Below are positions 1-14,100 of a stretch of 64,000 nt of DNA, piece by piece; position 1 is the first letter of the stretch; each line of letters begins with the position of its first letter. The notes beneath the pieces are model-generated. The model worked only from the letters and a program-made list of their open reading frames with translations, searched no databases and was not told where the DNA came from. Source of the stretch: Membranipora membranacea. Taxonomy: Eukaryota; Bryozoa; Gymnolaemata; Cheilostomatida; Membraniporidae. Both the position numbers and the translations under genes were made by a program. Location: assembly GCA_914767715.1 (NCBI GenBank), contig OU612071.1, forward strand, positions 17,356,948 to 17,420,947, read 5' to 3'.

Positions 1-1
1 G

Positions 2-220
2 ACTCACAAACTGTGGAACAGCACACCAACTTATACAGCCACAATCCAGTGCTATCAGTACAGCAAGGCTGACACCACTAACTGGCCTTATTTTGACTAC
101 GTCAGCGATGATAACACAATCGATGAGTTTTTACCAAACAGCGACTTCACATTCCACGAATTGAAGAAGATTGTTATGCAAGAGTACAAAGACTATGTCG
201 AGGGCAATGCTAACAAATGA
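2..220 (+). CDS. 3' terminal coding exon of an unrecognised gene (5' part outside the window)
   Basis: Frame 2 is open from the window edge to a TGA at 218-220 and encodes about 72 residues. It starts THKLWNSTPTYTATIQCYQY and ends with an acidic/aromatic tail (KIVMQEYKDYVEGNANK). I do not recognise the family. The segment has one Cys, an N-x-S/T site (NST) near its start and no obvious membrane segment, so a lumenal or secreted C-terminus is possible but is inference. No acceptor is visible before the open frame, so the exon runs off the left edge. No AATAAA lies close behind the stop; the nearest is near 887. The gene points toward the 3' end of the minus-strand acyltransferase gene (tail to tail). 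Confidence 0.5.
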   Translation, partial: THKLWNSTPTYTATIQCYQYSKADTTNWPYFDYVSDDNTIDEFLPNSDFTFHELKKIVMQEYKDYVEGNANK

Positions 221-2163
221 ACACCTTGACGACAACTTGACTTTATTCTTTTGATAATTACTGGTAGTAGAGCTATTAATCCCAGTTGAAAGCAGCCTCA
301 TTCTTGTAGACTTGAATTTTCTGAAAAACAAACCATCTCTTTCTCCGAAGTTTTTGTAATTGATTTATTATCCTATCAAGGCAAGCAGTAAACTTATTTT
401 TATTTGCATTCACCATTATACAAAAATGTACTCCCTGATCAAAAAAATATTTATGGCGACGTAGGCACAGTCATTTAAAATACATATAAATCGGCACAAT
501 TATTTCTCAGTCTTCGGACAGAGACAGAATTGCAATTTTAACCCACATTTGAGGGAAAGAATTATAAATGTTTTCATGATCCCTTTCTTATTGGATCATG
601 TTGCTAAATTAAGACCATGGGTCATCAAATGAAACTGTCATATAAGGGATCATAACGATTTGGGACCTGAAAGTGCATTAGGCAGAATCTACATTGGATT
701 GGGACAAAATATTGTTGGTGGAGTATTCAAACTCATGACAGTGGATAATCTCTGCGATGTAGCAAATCCTTATTTAATGTATGCTTCCGCAAGCAACAGT
801 CGACTGACTCCTTTATAAGGCAATAACAAAGTTATTCTAGTGTGAATACAACTACATTGTGGTCTCAATTGTCTCTAATCAATCTAAATAAACCATAACT
901 CAATGTTCTTATAGTAAAAAATGAACGTACAACATTCACCTATGTTGCCCAGTACGACTATTTGTAGGATTTCATATTACAGCCTGTAGCCTATGTATGG
1001 GCTTTGATTGGTTGGGCGGAATGAAAGGTGCCAATACATTTGCTAATTGCAGCATTGCTTTCTTACTTGATGCGAAGTTAAAGTAGAACAGAGCAGCGCA
1101 TACCAATAATCGCATGCAAGCACAATGTCAAAGAATCAAAGTTGGTTTCAGTCCCTTTCCTTAGCCTGGGCAGGCTGTTAGGGGTGGTTGGGGGAGGGGG
1201 GACAGCCGTGGTTAATCCATTGGACAAGAGGGGACAACTCACAATTATATTGCAATAATTGTGAATTTGGAATAAAACATGAGTTGTCTGATTTGATTCA
1301 ATGGACTATTTTTTGTGTGGGCACAATATAGAAATACACTAAGTCGATGTCTATCTACTTCACTCCAGCCAGTCTCTTCTGAAGTCTTTAATTTTTGTTA
1401 TATATAGTTGTTAGTCGGTTGAGTAAGCAGGTCAAATAAAACCTAGTGTGTACAAAGACAAAGCAAGATGATACTGTAGCCAAGAACAAGGCTATATCAA
1501 ATAGGTATTCTTAAAAGCGCGGTTATTAATTGTCTCAATGCCCACTAGTTTGTTCAGCTTGACCAGCATAAAGCACAATGCTGTGCTCGGTAGCAGTGAA
1601 ATTTCCAAGTGACGTATTCACCTTCACAAATGACACAACTTGGAGGAACTAAGTATTCTGGGGAGAAAAAGTTCTGCATTCTGCACTGGCTTAATATAGT
1701 GAAAATTATGGCTAGCTGACATATAATCAACCCTATATATTGTAAAACCTAGGCTTGTAAAAGCTGCTGCTGCTAGCTGATACTAAGGCATCCCCAAACA
1801 CGCTCATATTCGCACCTCAATTGAAGTAGGAGTTGAAATTATTGACTTAACTGCTCAAAAATAGAATTCGCTTTTTGAAAAGTTTAAACATGCTAGAATT
1901 AAAAACTCAAGAGTTACTTACTTCTATTTCCCAATGGAATTATTTGGCTTGGATTGCAAAGGAGTGGTGAACTTGATGTTGGGGCAATACCAAAGGGGTA
2001 TCAGAGTATCAAAAGATTATTTGGAATCGCATTATCAACCTTGGTCCAGAAAGTTGATAATGAAGTGCACCACTAACAGAATTTAAGCATCCAAACTTCT
2101 CTTGATCCACCATAGCCATGTAAAAAAGAGAAACATCAACAAATGAGCACTTTGCTATCTCAC
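221..2163. other. Spacer between two convergent genes; no gene recognised
   Basis: AT-rich sequence with no convincing exon on either strand. I searched the minus strand for the missing last membrane exons of the acyltransferase gene (a segment like RLTYCAYLVHP is usual) and did not find them. The minus frame of exon 11 stays open to 2009 past its donor, but that extension is not like the family. A G-rich stretch lies at 1181-1203. Confidence 0.5.
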
Positions 2164-5100
2164 CTCCCTGCCCTGAGTGACAGGCTAGTACTATGTATCC
2201 TAGGCCGACGCTCCACGAGGTTCTAGTGAGTCCATTATAAAGAACATTCTCAGCTAATGAGGGGGTGTGGCCTCCTGTCTGACCGTCATACGCACCATAA
2301 ACAGGTAAACCAATCAGAGCAAAGGATACAAACCACAAGAGAATGTTTAACCACTGTAAACAGATAAAAAGCAGTGATGGCACAATTCACTAGCAATCAT
2401 TGAGTATATTTCACTAGCAATGGCTAAGCTCTCACTAGACAGAAAGAAGTTTCACTTGTCAGACCACCCAGTTTTTTGTCTTTGACAAGCAACAAACTGC
2501 CGCATGCTAAACTGTGGTCGTCGTTGAATATGGCTTTTGGTATCATTCTAGAGTTTTCAGTCGAATTTAGAAACAACTATAAGGATTATCAACAGCATGT
2601 GGCCCAGTCTCAACTGATCTTCACTCAAAGTTGAGATTGGAAGGTACTAAAAAGGTACTATTTTGTATAACCTATCACGAAAATAATTCCTTTGTAATAC
2701 ATTCTCATCTCGCAATCACTTTAAACATGCTTTGATCTGTGAGAAGGCTATAGTGCGAGTTGGTGAGCACACTTGACATACAGTATTATAGTCATAGTAT
2801 ATCGTTTGATGCAATTCATTAGGTAAGTATGATTTGTATTTAAGACCCACATACCTTGTGTATTCGTAGTTTGCCGCCTGTTTTCCATATAATATAGCCA
2901 TAAATCATACCGACTCCGTAGGCCTGGAATCTCACCCAAGGCTTGACATAGAAATCTCCGAACCAGAGTCCATTCAGAAAGGTGTCCAGGCTATAAATCA
3001 AATATATAAATGTATAAACTAATCATACATAGCCTCATTTTCCTCTGTGTAAAAATTCTGATGTTACTTATTTTATCAACTATTCTAAATACTCTAGAGG
3101 AGTAAAGTATTGTTAAACCACTGCTGCCACAGCTGGGTTTTGCCCAGCATAGCAACCAGTCAAAAATTTTAATAGAAAGTTGTGGCATCAAAACATCTAG
3201 CCAGTAGCTTTGCATGGAGTAAAATGAGCTCTGGCCAGGGTCAATTTTTGTCATCACTAATGGCGGATGGCTGGGGAAGAAGATACTCCCTACATTTTGA
3301 GAGCTCACATAACTACTTGCAAAGCTACTGGCTAGATGTTTTGATGCCACAACTCTCTATTTAAATTTTTGACTGGTGGCTATGCTGGGCAAATCCCAGC
3401 TGTGGCAGCAGTGGTTTCAGAGGAAATTTCACCTCCTCACACAATCAGGCTTGAATCAGTAAAATTTCCTCATAGCTAAAATTAACTGAACCTCATAATA
3501 TTATATGAACTCCCTCCTTAGCTAGTGAACATTATCTGTGGTAGCTAACATAAAGTCAACCAGTGATTGGCTAATCCCAAGAACAGCTAAACAGGACTCT
3601 AGCTAATATTTAGGGTTCAAGGTTATGATACTAAATTTGGACATTTGGACATTGTTTAGAGAGCTGTCTAATATAACGATAATCAGATTTTAAGGTGAGA
3701 CATATTTTCATAGAACTGGGCGGTCAGCATAGTCAACTCCTCTTCAAAAGAAGTTATGGCAAAATTATGTCTAGCAAAATGGTCTTATTGAGGATGCTAT
3801 AAAAAGAATGATATCATTTGCGTGTAAATCTGCCAGCATTAGAATCATAACCTAAATTTATAATGTGTCAAATCTTAAAACATCTTCTTAGAGACTACCC
3901 ATGTTATAGTCAGGCAGTTACTTACCATAAAGTTGTGTCATATTTACATGGTAAAAGAATTTAATGCTCTTCTTGGCATGAATGATTGATGGTGGAAGGA
4001 GTGGCTTCCATAAGGGAAGGTAACTCTCATTCTGATGTCACAGTCTCCCGGAAGGTAAATACAAGAAACAATCACTTCCGGAAGACTGACACAACTTTAT
4101 CATAAGTAACTGCCTGACTATAACATGTTTTGGTCTTTGGGTAGTCTTTAACTCACCCTCCTTGTCCTCCTCCACCGATTACGTTCCCACCAACGAGAGA
4201 CAATCCCAGATTATCGCGTGCGACTATTCCCATAGCTGATGCACAGCTTATAAGTACAAGTGTTCCTGTGACGGCCATCCCTACTTTACCTGACCTGGAA
4301 ATAGAAGCATATACTTAATATAATAGTTAACATCTACACTTCAATGTATCAAGTATATATCACAAACATTAAACAGAATCTATTTTCTTGGCTTGACTGC
4401 TTCGTGTAGTCCCACTAACTTCCCTTCATTGTATAAGTAGAAATTTACATCCATCTTCATCCTTTTGTGTGTGCTAATTGAATTAGAGTATCGGAACAAA
4501 GTACTTGATAATAAAATGCTCAATCCATGAAATAAACCTTCAAATAATCAGAGGAACTGCTCCAGCTTACAAGCTTCAAAATGAGCCCAAGAAAAGCTCA
4601 ATTGGTCAATTAGGACGGAACTTATGACTTATCAAAGTAAGGCCTCGCTGACGCTCGCGAGCCTTGCGCAGGGGGATATGATATCATAGACATATATTTT
4701 GTGTATATGTCTACCATTAGAAACTTTGGACTCGTGTAATTCCGTCAAAATTGGACGAAACGAGTTGAAATCCAACATAGCTTGTTTCATAATAGAAATT
4801 AACCCAAAGAGATTCACGCAATTTTTGTGGTGCAAAAAGTTGGCTTTACTTTTACAGTTCCATATACGGAAAATGTCGAAAACCACAGCCTCACACGAAG
4901 GCTTTCCGATATAACGAGCGAATACTGAAAGGGTCAACTTCAATGCCTCATAACCCAGCTTTTAGTGGTCCAAGAGGGTCAATTTTGGGCTTGGAGAAAC
5001 AGCTTTGATAATCTCAATCTTAGTTTCCCTGGTTTCATGGAAGTTTTAATAGTTATTTGTCTCTTATATATCAATTTGGAGTTGTCCTCTTAATATCAAG

Positions 5101-8100
5101 GGGAGGAAAACTCTTGATACACTGCCTGCTTGACCAGGGAGTTGTGGACTATACCACACCCTCTGGTTTGGATTAAATGGTATATCAGGGGGAGCTTTTA
5201 AGATTGATTGCTGCAGCCTGCAGCACCCTCAGGTGTACATATTTCCTGTTTGAATACCTGGACATGTATGTGGAAAGTAGGTCACTTAATTCATATAAAC
5301 AGATACATATGTAAGGATATATTTTGCAGGGTGATAGCAACGGTAAAGCTCTTCGTTTGTAAACTTTAGAGACTACCTGAAGATCAATGCATGCTATAGT
5401 CAGGCAGTTACTTATGATCAGGTTATGTCAGATTTGCATGGTGAAAAATTCAATGCTCCACTTGGCATGAATTATTGATGGTGGAAAAAGTGCCTCTCGT
5501 AAGTGAAGGTTACTCCCATTCTCTACATTATGAAAAGTTCCCAAGAAGTGCAATACAAGAAACAAACAATTCCGGTAAACTGTGACATCATAATGCAAAA
5601 CTTTATCATATGTAACTGTCTGACTAAAACAGGCTTTGGTCATTTGGTAGTCTTTAAACATACATAAACATATTAACATAAATAAGTATTTATCTTATAT
5701 ACACACTCACCAGTATATAATTCCAACTATGAAAGGAGTGACAAGAAAGAACTGGAAATCATTAGATAGATACCACGACCATGGTACACACTAAAAATAA
5801 AAATATAATATAATACAATATATAAAATACAACATATATAATGCAATCACTGTCTTACGTCTATTTCTATGACGAGTTAGTCAAGGGGTATCTCAATACG
5901 AATGAGCTATGGTATACGTAAGCAAGTTACCACTATCACATTGCTCAAAATTATTATCTTTCAATTAGACAAGTTCGTTCAGAGAATGTATGTAGTTCCA
6001 TCAATGACTGAGCATTTGTTTGCGAGAGCCTAGTAGATCTTGCTCACTCACTGGGTGATCACATTGCGATTTCTTCTGTTTTTTATTGAAAGAACCCACC
6101 CCCTACCCCCCCCCCCCAGAGTTTTTGTCGAGACTTTGAAGATCTTCAATGTCCCTAATTGAATGTCAGCAGTATATTGATTTTGATATTGGGTTGTTAT
6201 GATGTGTTCATCTGATTGTAAGCGTGAATATGACATGTCATGGTTTCTACCGCTACCCACCCCTAATTAATAGGTGGTGATATCAAACATTGTGTGACAA
6301 ATCTGAATCTGTATGAAATAATTCATACTCAAACGATTAGTTATAATCAAGATGCATGATCAGTGTGGGTCCTTCCTTTAGTACTTCTAATTATATGTAT
6401 TATGATGTAATAATATATTATTAATCGGAAATTAGGGAATGTGACAAGAATAATAATTAAATACTAAGGACCAAATTGATTTTTAGTCTGGCAGGTAGTT
6501 ATGCATTTTTTTGTCACTGAAAATATTCATAGGGATTCTGGGTAGGAATATGTGCTGTGTAAGAAATTTCCCTCCCCTTCTCACTCGAGGTATTTATGGG
6601 TATGTACTGTACAAGCCAAATAAGCTACCACTTATATCTACTTTAAAGTACTGTAAAGGCTGACATTCTCAACAACGGATGGTGAATGAATTTATCTTAT
6701 ATTGTACAATGTCTCCTGACATTGAAAATATATCTATTTTTAAATTACGATGAAAAAAATCTTCGAATAAAAATATATTTGCAAACGGGGCAATTGGGCT
6801 CAAAGACTACCCAATGACCGATGCATGGTATAGTCAGGTAGTCACTTATGATAAAGTTTTGTCAGATTCGCATGGCAAAAAATTCATGTAACTGCCTGAC
6901 TATAACATGCATTGGTCTTTGGTAAGTCTTTATCGGGAAAAATAAGTTAACAACTGCATTCAATAGAGTTGTCCCCCCTGATAATAAAGCCGTCTCACCT
7001 CATTGTCGGGGTCAAATAGATTGTTGACATATAACAGAGTAGCCCAGGATTTATTATTACAGTTGCTGTCGAAGACTACACTAGTGAAACACATGGGTCC
7101 ATCGCACAGGTTATACAGACCATACATGTAGAACAGTACCATGAAACCCAGAGCTGGTGTTAACCTGTAAGAACAAAAGAGTGAAACATTATGAACAAAA
7201 ACAATAGGCTATATCACTGCTACAAATACAGTAACGATTCGCGAATATATGATATATCTGCTGTCACCGTCCAATGTTAGATTGTTAGTAACTGACAGTA
7301 TGATTTTTTAGGATGTCATTTTCTCGGCTTGGAACACTATTTAATAGTAAAAACCATGTGGGGCTAAACTGGAGAATCTAGTAGTTTTATTTTTACAATT
7401 CAAATTAAAATCATCACATCTAGAGAATGGAATATCTACAAAACACCCACCAACACAATTGCATATCTTTTCATCATTCATTTCAAAATGCCTCTTCAAT
7501 AATAAATAGTGGTTTCTCACAGCGTATCTCACTTTAGCGTTACACCCCTAGCAGTGTTCACACCCCTGCCTCTGATGGGGCGGGGGGGGACATACCTGAT
7601 GTATCTATGTAGATACAGTACAGGAGCCATTTTTAGTACATCCGTCACTTTGCTAACATTCTGTCGAGTAAATCTCCTTAACATGAGATAAGTAGCGAGT
7701 ATAGCAGAGATCAGGAAGAAGGAGTCGACAGCGTAGGTGGCGTTCAGTATACCCATAAACGTGAATCGCTGTATCCACTCCATTATTACCGACGGGGTCA
7801 CTGTGAATAAACACGGAAGAATAGAATATTATAGTCTAAGTGCTCAGACAGCTCCAATGCGAGTTAGTGGCATTACATTATCAACCACCCATTTCCACTT
7901 CCATTTTGGTGGAAACGGGTGGTTGATAATGTAATGCCACTAACTCGCATTGGAGCTGTCTGAAAAGTAAGATGAAGATTATAATGGGGATACCAATTCC
8001 TTATCGTGTTCCCACCATTGATATAAAAACAGTCCCTTTTCATATCTATCTGTTTATATCTATGGTTCACACCGAGTTTTCGATTACCCTAACAGCATAT

Positions 8101-11100
8101 TGTGCATCTATGATCGTTAGAGTGAATTTAGTCGGAGCGTGTTTTATATTTCCGCATGTCACGCGGGTCGTCACACCTAATTCCTCCTGATGGTACTCAG
8201 GCTGGAGATGATAGATTCAAATCAGCAGGAGAAGTTAATTCCTCACAGAACACTGCAACAGTTGATCCATATACATTGATACAATAGATGCCTAATCAGT
8301 CTTTGCGGTTTTAGTTATTACTGGTTGACCACCATCAGTGGTAGGGATAGCCTGTTATCTTAATGAATTTCATTGTCCATAAAAAAATATCCTGTTACAC
8401 CCGGATAGTAGTAAGGATGTGTGGGTTAGTTTTCAACTAGTCAAGTCCATTCTTGAAACAACCCTACCACTGATTTCTAATATACATGCGAGTGACGAAA
8501 AGTGGGGCGACTCCCAAGAGCAATCTAGGTTTCTATTTAGCTCTATTTCTATGAGTTGATCTCATCAAATAATGGCAGAGAGTTCATTTCAATAAAGCAC
8601 AATTATCTATGACTTTATGCCACCCACTTAATCTTTCATTGATTAAGCTTTGAATGCCTACAGGAGTTCATCGGCTTGGGCTTTTGGCCTGCGACAACAG
8701 GAATATAATTTATATATAATGGTTATTAATCAGTAGGCCTATCTGTTTGCTCTGATTAGTTTTTGGGTCTAATTTAATTAAATCATAATCCATCATTATG
8801 GTCATATTCTTGCACCAAAAGTTAGATATAAGATGTCAGAGACATTATAGAATGTTTAGTTGGTCTAGTAGATGTTGGGAAACTCTATCAAAAACCATAA
8901 ACTGGAAATTTGAGTCAAAGATTTGCATAAAGTGACCAAGCAAAATATGTATCTATCGTGTTAACCCCACAAATAATGAGAAGTATATTTATTATTTAAA
9001 CAAATGAGAAGGGAGTTTAAAACCAAGGGCTGGGGTTAAAAGATTTTCAGTTCCTCAGGTACGAACTGTCATTCACTGTCGCTGTGTTTGTGGTCCTTGG
9101 TTCAAATCCTAATTCAGTCTACAGACCGATTCCTATTTCTCAGTTTTAGGACTGAGGCAGACCTTGTGATCTGAACCATCATTTTTTAAGAGGCCTTCGT
9201 ACAAGTTTTTTTGTGTCTGTACCCAACGTCAAGGGACCACCACTGGCAATTATCTTCAATCAAGCTTTGTCAGTCAAAGCAAAAGATGAAAGAATTTAGA
9301 CAATGATCTCTGTGATGTCAATGACCAGATTCCTTAGACTTTATAACCTCAATGATAACAGGCTGATGACTTGCTGATAATTATTTGTCCACTATAGGTA
9401 TACACACATGGCCTGTCTGCATAGATTTTAAGATTGAGATAAATTTTGTATAAGAGTTGTGTGTCCTGTGTGTATTGTTTGTGAACATTCTTGGGAATCC
9501 CGAGTGGGTTGTCCCACTGGAAAATATCAACATATGACGTCATAGTGATAATATGGGAAAAGACGAGACTTAAAACTGAATGGAATAATGACAACAAACC
9601 ATAGACCTACTAATAATTATTAGTAGGTCTATGCAACAAACTTTTTGCCGATCCAGATAGTGTCTTGCTAATCGCCCTATCAATCATAATGTGTCAAACA
9701 TCGATCATCTAAACCAAAAAATGATGCAATGTCAGACATTAAGGATTGTGTTAATACTAACTAGGGACCACTGGTGACTTACATAACCTAACTGAACTGA
9801 ATAATACATCCAGAGTGGGCATACGGCGTTTTACAGTAGTCAAGCAAGTTCCCTGCCCTCTGGGAGTTCATTGACCTTTCTAAATGAACTGCACACTGAC
9901 ACTGAGATTACAATAAATAGGATGTGTTTCTCTGATATGCTTCCCACTCTTAATTCTAGATGATGACTAATGGTACTCAAGCTAAATGAATTTTTAACGA
10001 TCAGAGATCTACATGCAATAGTGTATCACTTGACCAGTGTGATCGATCTTCGAAGCCTGCATTCTCACAAGCCCTTGAACTTAGCCTGAGACCTCAGATC
10101 TGAGATACAAACACAGGAAATTAGTTCTCCCTTGTATGCCATTATAGACTGAGAACTTACTGATATTAGACAGTGAGAAGACGAGGCTGTGTCCGAGTAT
10201 GACCCAGCTCAGAGATAGGAACCTAATGCCATGTATACAGTGTATAGCTCCCTCAGGCTGTGAAGGAGTTAGCTGCTTGTACCCATTAGTGTACCACGAG
10301 AAACTGAGGAAAGATTTCTTTATCAGCACCGCACAGACCTCATATCCAGACACTACAAATATAATAATTATACTATAATAAATAGAATATAAATATATAC
10401 AATAAAAAAATATCCAGACACTATACATATAATAATTATAGTATATTTAGAGATATTGAATGTGATATGAATATATATAATAAATAAATATTTAGACACT
10501 AGCAACATTGATGATGACAGGATGCGAGTGTTCTCAGGAATACGCGACTAAAAGAGATTCAAAGAAAGTAAATTTGATCGAGTTTGCCTGCGATCGGGTT
10601 TGCTCCCCTGCCATTTATAAGCCACAGGGATGTAGTTTTCAAATACAGTCTGATTGGATCTAGCTAACTTGGTCTATGATATGATGGGATGGAAATCCAT
10701 GGACAATCACTTCTTTATCAATCTGAGGGATAGGGGAATACTGGCAGCACCTAGTGGTTAAGGTGTTGGCAAGTAAACAGCAAGAAATGTTTGCATTTTG
10801 GGTTGTACATGGCTAGGTCTGAATATTGGGGGGAGGGGCGGTTAATACATTTTGAAATTTTGAAAATAACACTCCGAACAATTTCATTGGTGGTTCGTGG
10901 TACACAATAAATACAAAATTGTGCATCTTACTCAATGACATGCTTTCAGTAGTTTGTTTCTTCGTAACAATGAGTATTAAATGAGGAAATATGTGCGATC
11001 TTTCCTTTTCCACTGAATATTCCATTAAGATAGTGGATGCCAATAAATCTCTTTAATCTTAATGCGCCAAGTTCATGACACAGTCTGTCAAAAAGTTGGC

Positions 11101-14100
11101 AGCCCATCCTATTCAATCACATACACTCTATACACTATGCAAATCCAATAAACTCCTAAAATTCAAATCACTCATGTCAATCAGTTCAGAATAATATCGG
11201 TGAGGGGCAGTTGAGGGGAAGTTTAGTTTATTCCCTTAAAAACCACAACAGATACCTAAAAGGAGTAAGATATTCCTGGGCGAAAAATATAGGCCTTTTC
11301 ACACATGCTCAGCTTGTCAAAGCCTCCACAACCGCTGAGCCACATGGCTGAAGACTGGAGAGGAGCAATTCTGAGTGCATACAAAATTTATTCTGTGTGA
11401 TTCACTCACTACACTTGTGGATAAAGACTAATGAATTTGGCCTGCATTTGGAATTTCTCCTCACTACGGATAAGCCACGCGGCTTAATAGTGGGAGGGAG
11501 GGAGGGTGATTTACTCACTACACTTGTGTCTGCGAGGCTGCATATCTTCTATGTCTTCAGGTATAAGGTTTCCCTCATCCTCGCTACGCCCGAGCCTCTG
11601 TTGGTAGGCAGGCTGTAGCTCTACTGGTACAGGCAAACCGTGAGCTTTGTAGTACATGTATGTACCGTGTATAGAGTAGTCATACAGGCCGGATAGGAGG
11701 CAGAGTACAAACACAAAACAGTACACAACGCTGTAAATAAAGGGGAAAACGGTACACAATGCTGTAAATAAAGGGGAAAACGGTACACACCGCTGTAAAC
11801 AAAAAGAAAAAAAGTAAGCAATGCTGCAAAGAAACGATAAGAACAGTACAAACTACTATAAAGCGTAAGTAAAAAAAGGAAAATAAAACTTGGCCTGAAC
11901 ACTCAAAAGAGTAAGACTGAGCCGTCCAGCAGGGGGTGCAAGAGGCTGGGGAGCGTATACTAGATCAAATTAGCCTTGTCACATGGCTAATTTTTTGCAC
12001 TCCCAAAACAACAAAAAGTAGCCCCATGACAAGACTAAGATAAAATACTGTGAAGCAGCCAGCTCCACATATGATTTGGGGTGGTCAAATCATATCTCTT
12101 TATCAGAGATCCACGCACCAATTAGTGTCTCATGATCTATCAGCTGGTTTTAATTGAGTATTTTAACAAAATCTTCAATCACACATTACATCATCAAACC
12201 ACTTACTAGGTAGCGATAGAAGCAGAGTGGAGAGGTTTATCTACAGGCTGACACGTTACCGAGGGTAGCTCTGTGAGTGATGAGGCCTTCACTATACCGA
12301 GAAACATGTCATAAAATAGAGCAGCGTCTCTGTCTGTACAACCACTAGGTACGCACATACCCATCTGATACGTCATAGTCATATTCTGTAAACATACAAG
12401 CAAAATAAAATCTTCTAGATTAAATGAAATGAAGAAAAAAAATGAATTAAAATAATAAGTAAAAAGAAATGAAAAATATAAAATAAATAATAATAAGAAA
12501 TAAATTCAATTAAAGACAATAAAATAAAGGGTCTGGATTGAGCATGAAAGCATCTATGAAATTAAGATTGCAAACATCAAAGGTGTTTCTCCAGCTATTC
12601 AACTTTAACATAGGTCAAACGGTGGCCCTCTTGGACCACAAGAAGCTGTGTAACGTGGCATTGAAGTTGACCCTAGTTCTAGTTGACCGACTGAGCTGTT
12701 CTTGGGCTCATTTGAAGCGACCCCCCCTCCCTCCGGCCTTCCTACCTATAAATATTTAATAAATTATTATTATGTTTTTGTATATTTTATTTATATGTTT
12801 ATGTTGACTTGACATACATATCATTACTACGCCAAGCTTTTTGTGCCTTTTCATGTATTTAAGTCATTTATCGTCTATAGCCAAAAGGGCGATTTAAAAA
12901 TTGGCAAATTGTGCTGCGAGAACACAATTACAGTACGTAGAGATTTTTTCTCTGCTGCTATCTGTGTGTAGGAGTGTTATTCGTCATCTCCGCTGGGCAG
13001 GGATACGACAAACAGCAGTGCGCCTACCAATGCACACTACTTAGGTCTTCAGCTAGCAACGACGAGTCAAGAGCTAATTTGATGCAGAACCTTGACCAGC
13101 CTTGCAACACAGAACTCTACTTTATTGCCTTGGCTTTTATTTGAGATGAGAACCCGATGACCATTTCGGCAAGTCACGGTGAGTTTTTGTTAGGCCTGTA
13201 AGTGATTTGAGTTACCATATTCACTCTACTGAGCTGTCAAATTAAAATAACGAACTTATCACCACATAAATTCAGCCTGATGGTTATAGTTTCGCATGAC
13301 AAGCAGTAAACCAAACGACACTATCAACTACAAATCTACAGACAAGCCTGCACTTCCAGACAGTCCAGAGTCCAGACTGTAGAGTAACAGGCGGTAGGAC
13401 CCCTCTGTCCGTCTAAAGTCCGTCTAAAGCGTGATAGATACAATATCCACTGGAGTGGTATACACACAAGGGTGCTGGGGTCAGGATGATTGTTACAGAC
13501 CCCCAGCACCCTTGGATGTATACCTTTCCAGTGGCTACTGTGCCAATCACGCTATAGATGGATCTGCTCTCTATTACGTAGATGGTCAAGACATGCTCCT
13601 CAATGGCTCAATTTCTAAGAATTCATTAGAATCTGTACATTAAAGTCTGCGATCACAGTTGTATCATGACCAACGCCTGAATGCACTGAGACAGTTATAT
13701 AATAATAACAAACAGCCTTCATAACCCTAGTCAGTTACATAACCTCAAGTGCACTCAGGGAAATCTATTTATAATCTTGAGGGAAATGGTCATCGACAAT
13801 GTAGTGTTATATAACTAGAAGAGTAAGGGGCGGATCCAACTTTGTCTTGTACACCCTTGAATAGTATCAACATTGAGCCTATGTGTGATCGTTTGATCAA
13901 AGTAGGCCAGAATTGGACCAGTTTTTTACCAGCAACAGTTATATCAGGTCAGCTCACACAGATTAATATTTGAAGCCACTTGAAAGGGCAGTGTTGTTGT
14001 TTTGAAAAATGATGTAGGCTTACACAGATTTGATTTTTATAAAAGATGATTTCCCTGTCTTCCTTACCGAAACTGTAAGCAGGATTCAATGTAAAGGTCC

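Noticed and set aside
2009-2163. Continuation of acyltransferase exon 11 as the true protein end
   Set aside because: It crosses a good donor (GTGAGA) at the place where the family is usually still membrane-embedded, and the added residues do not resemble the family. Kept only as a possible alternative ending.
13431-13643. 70-codon open frame
   Set aside because: It reads straight through both arms of a foldback element in an intron.
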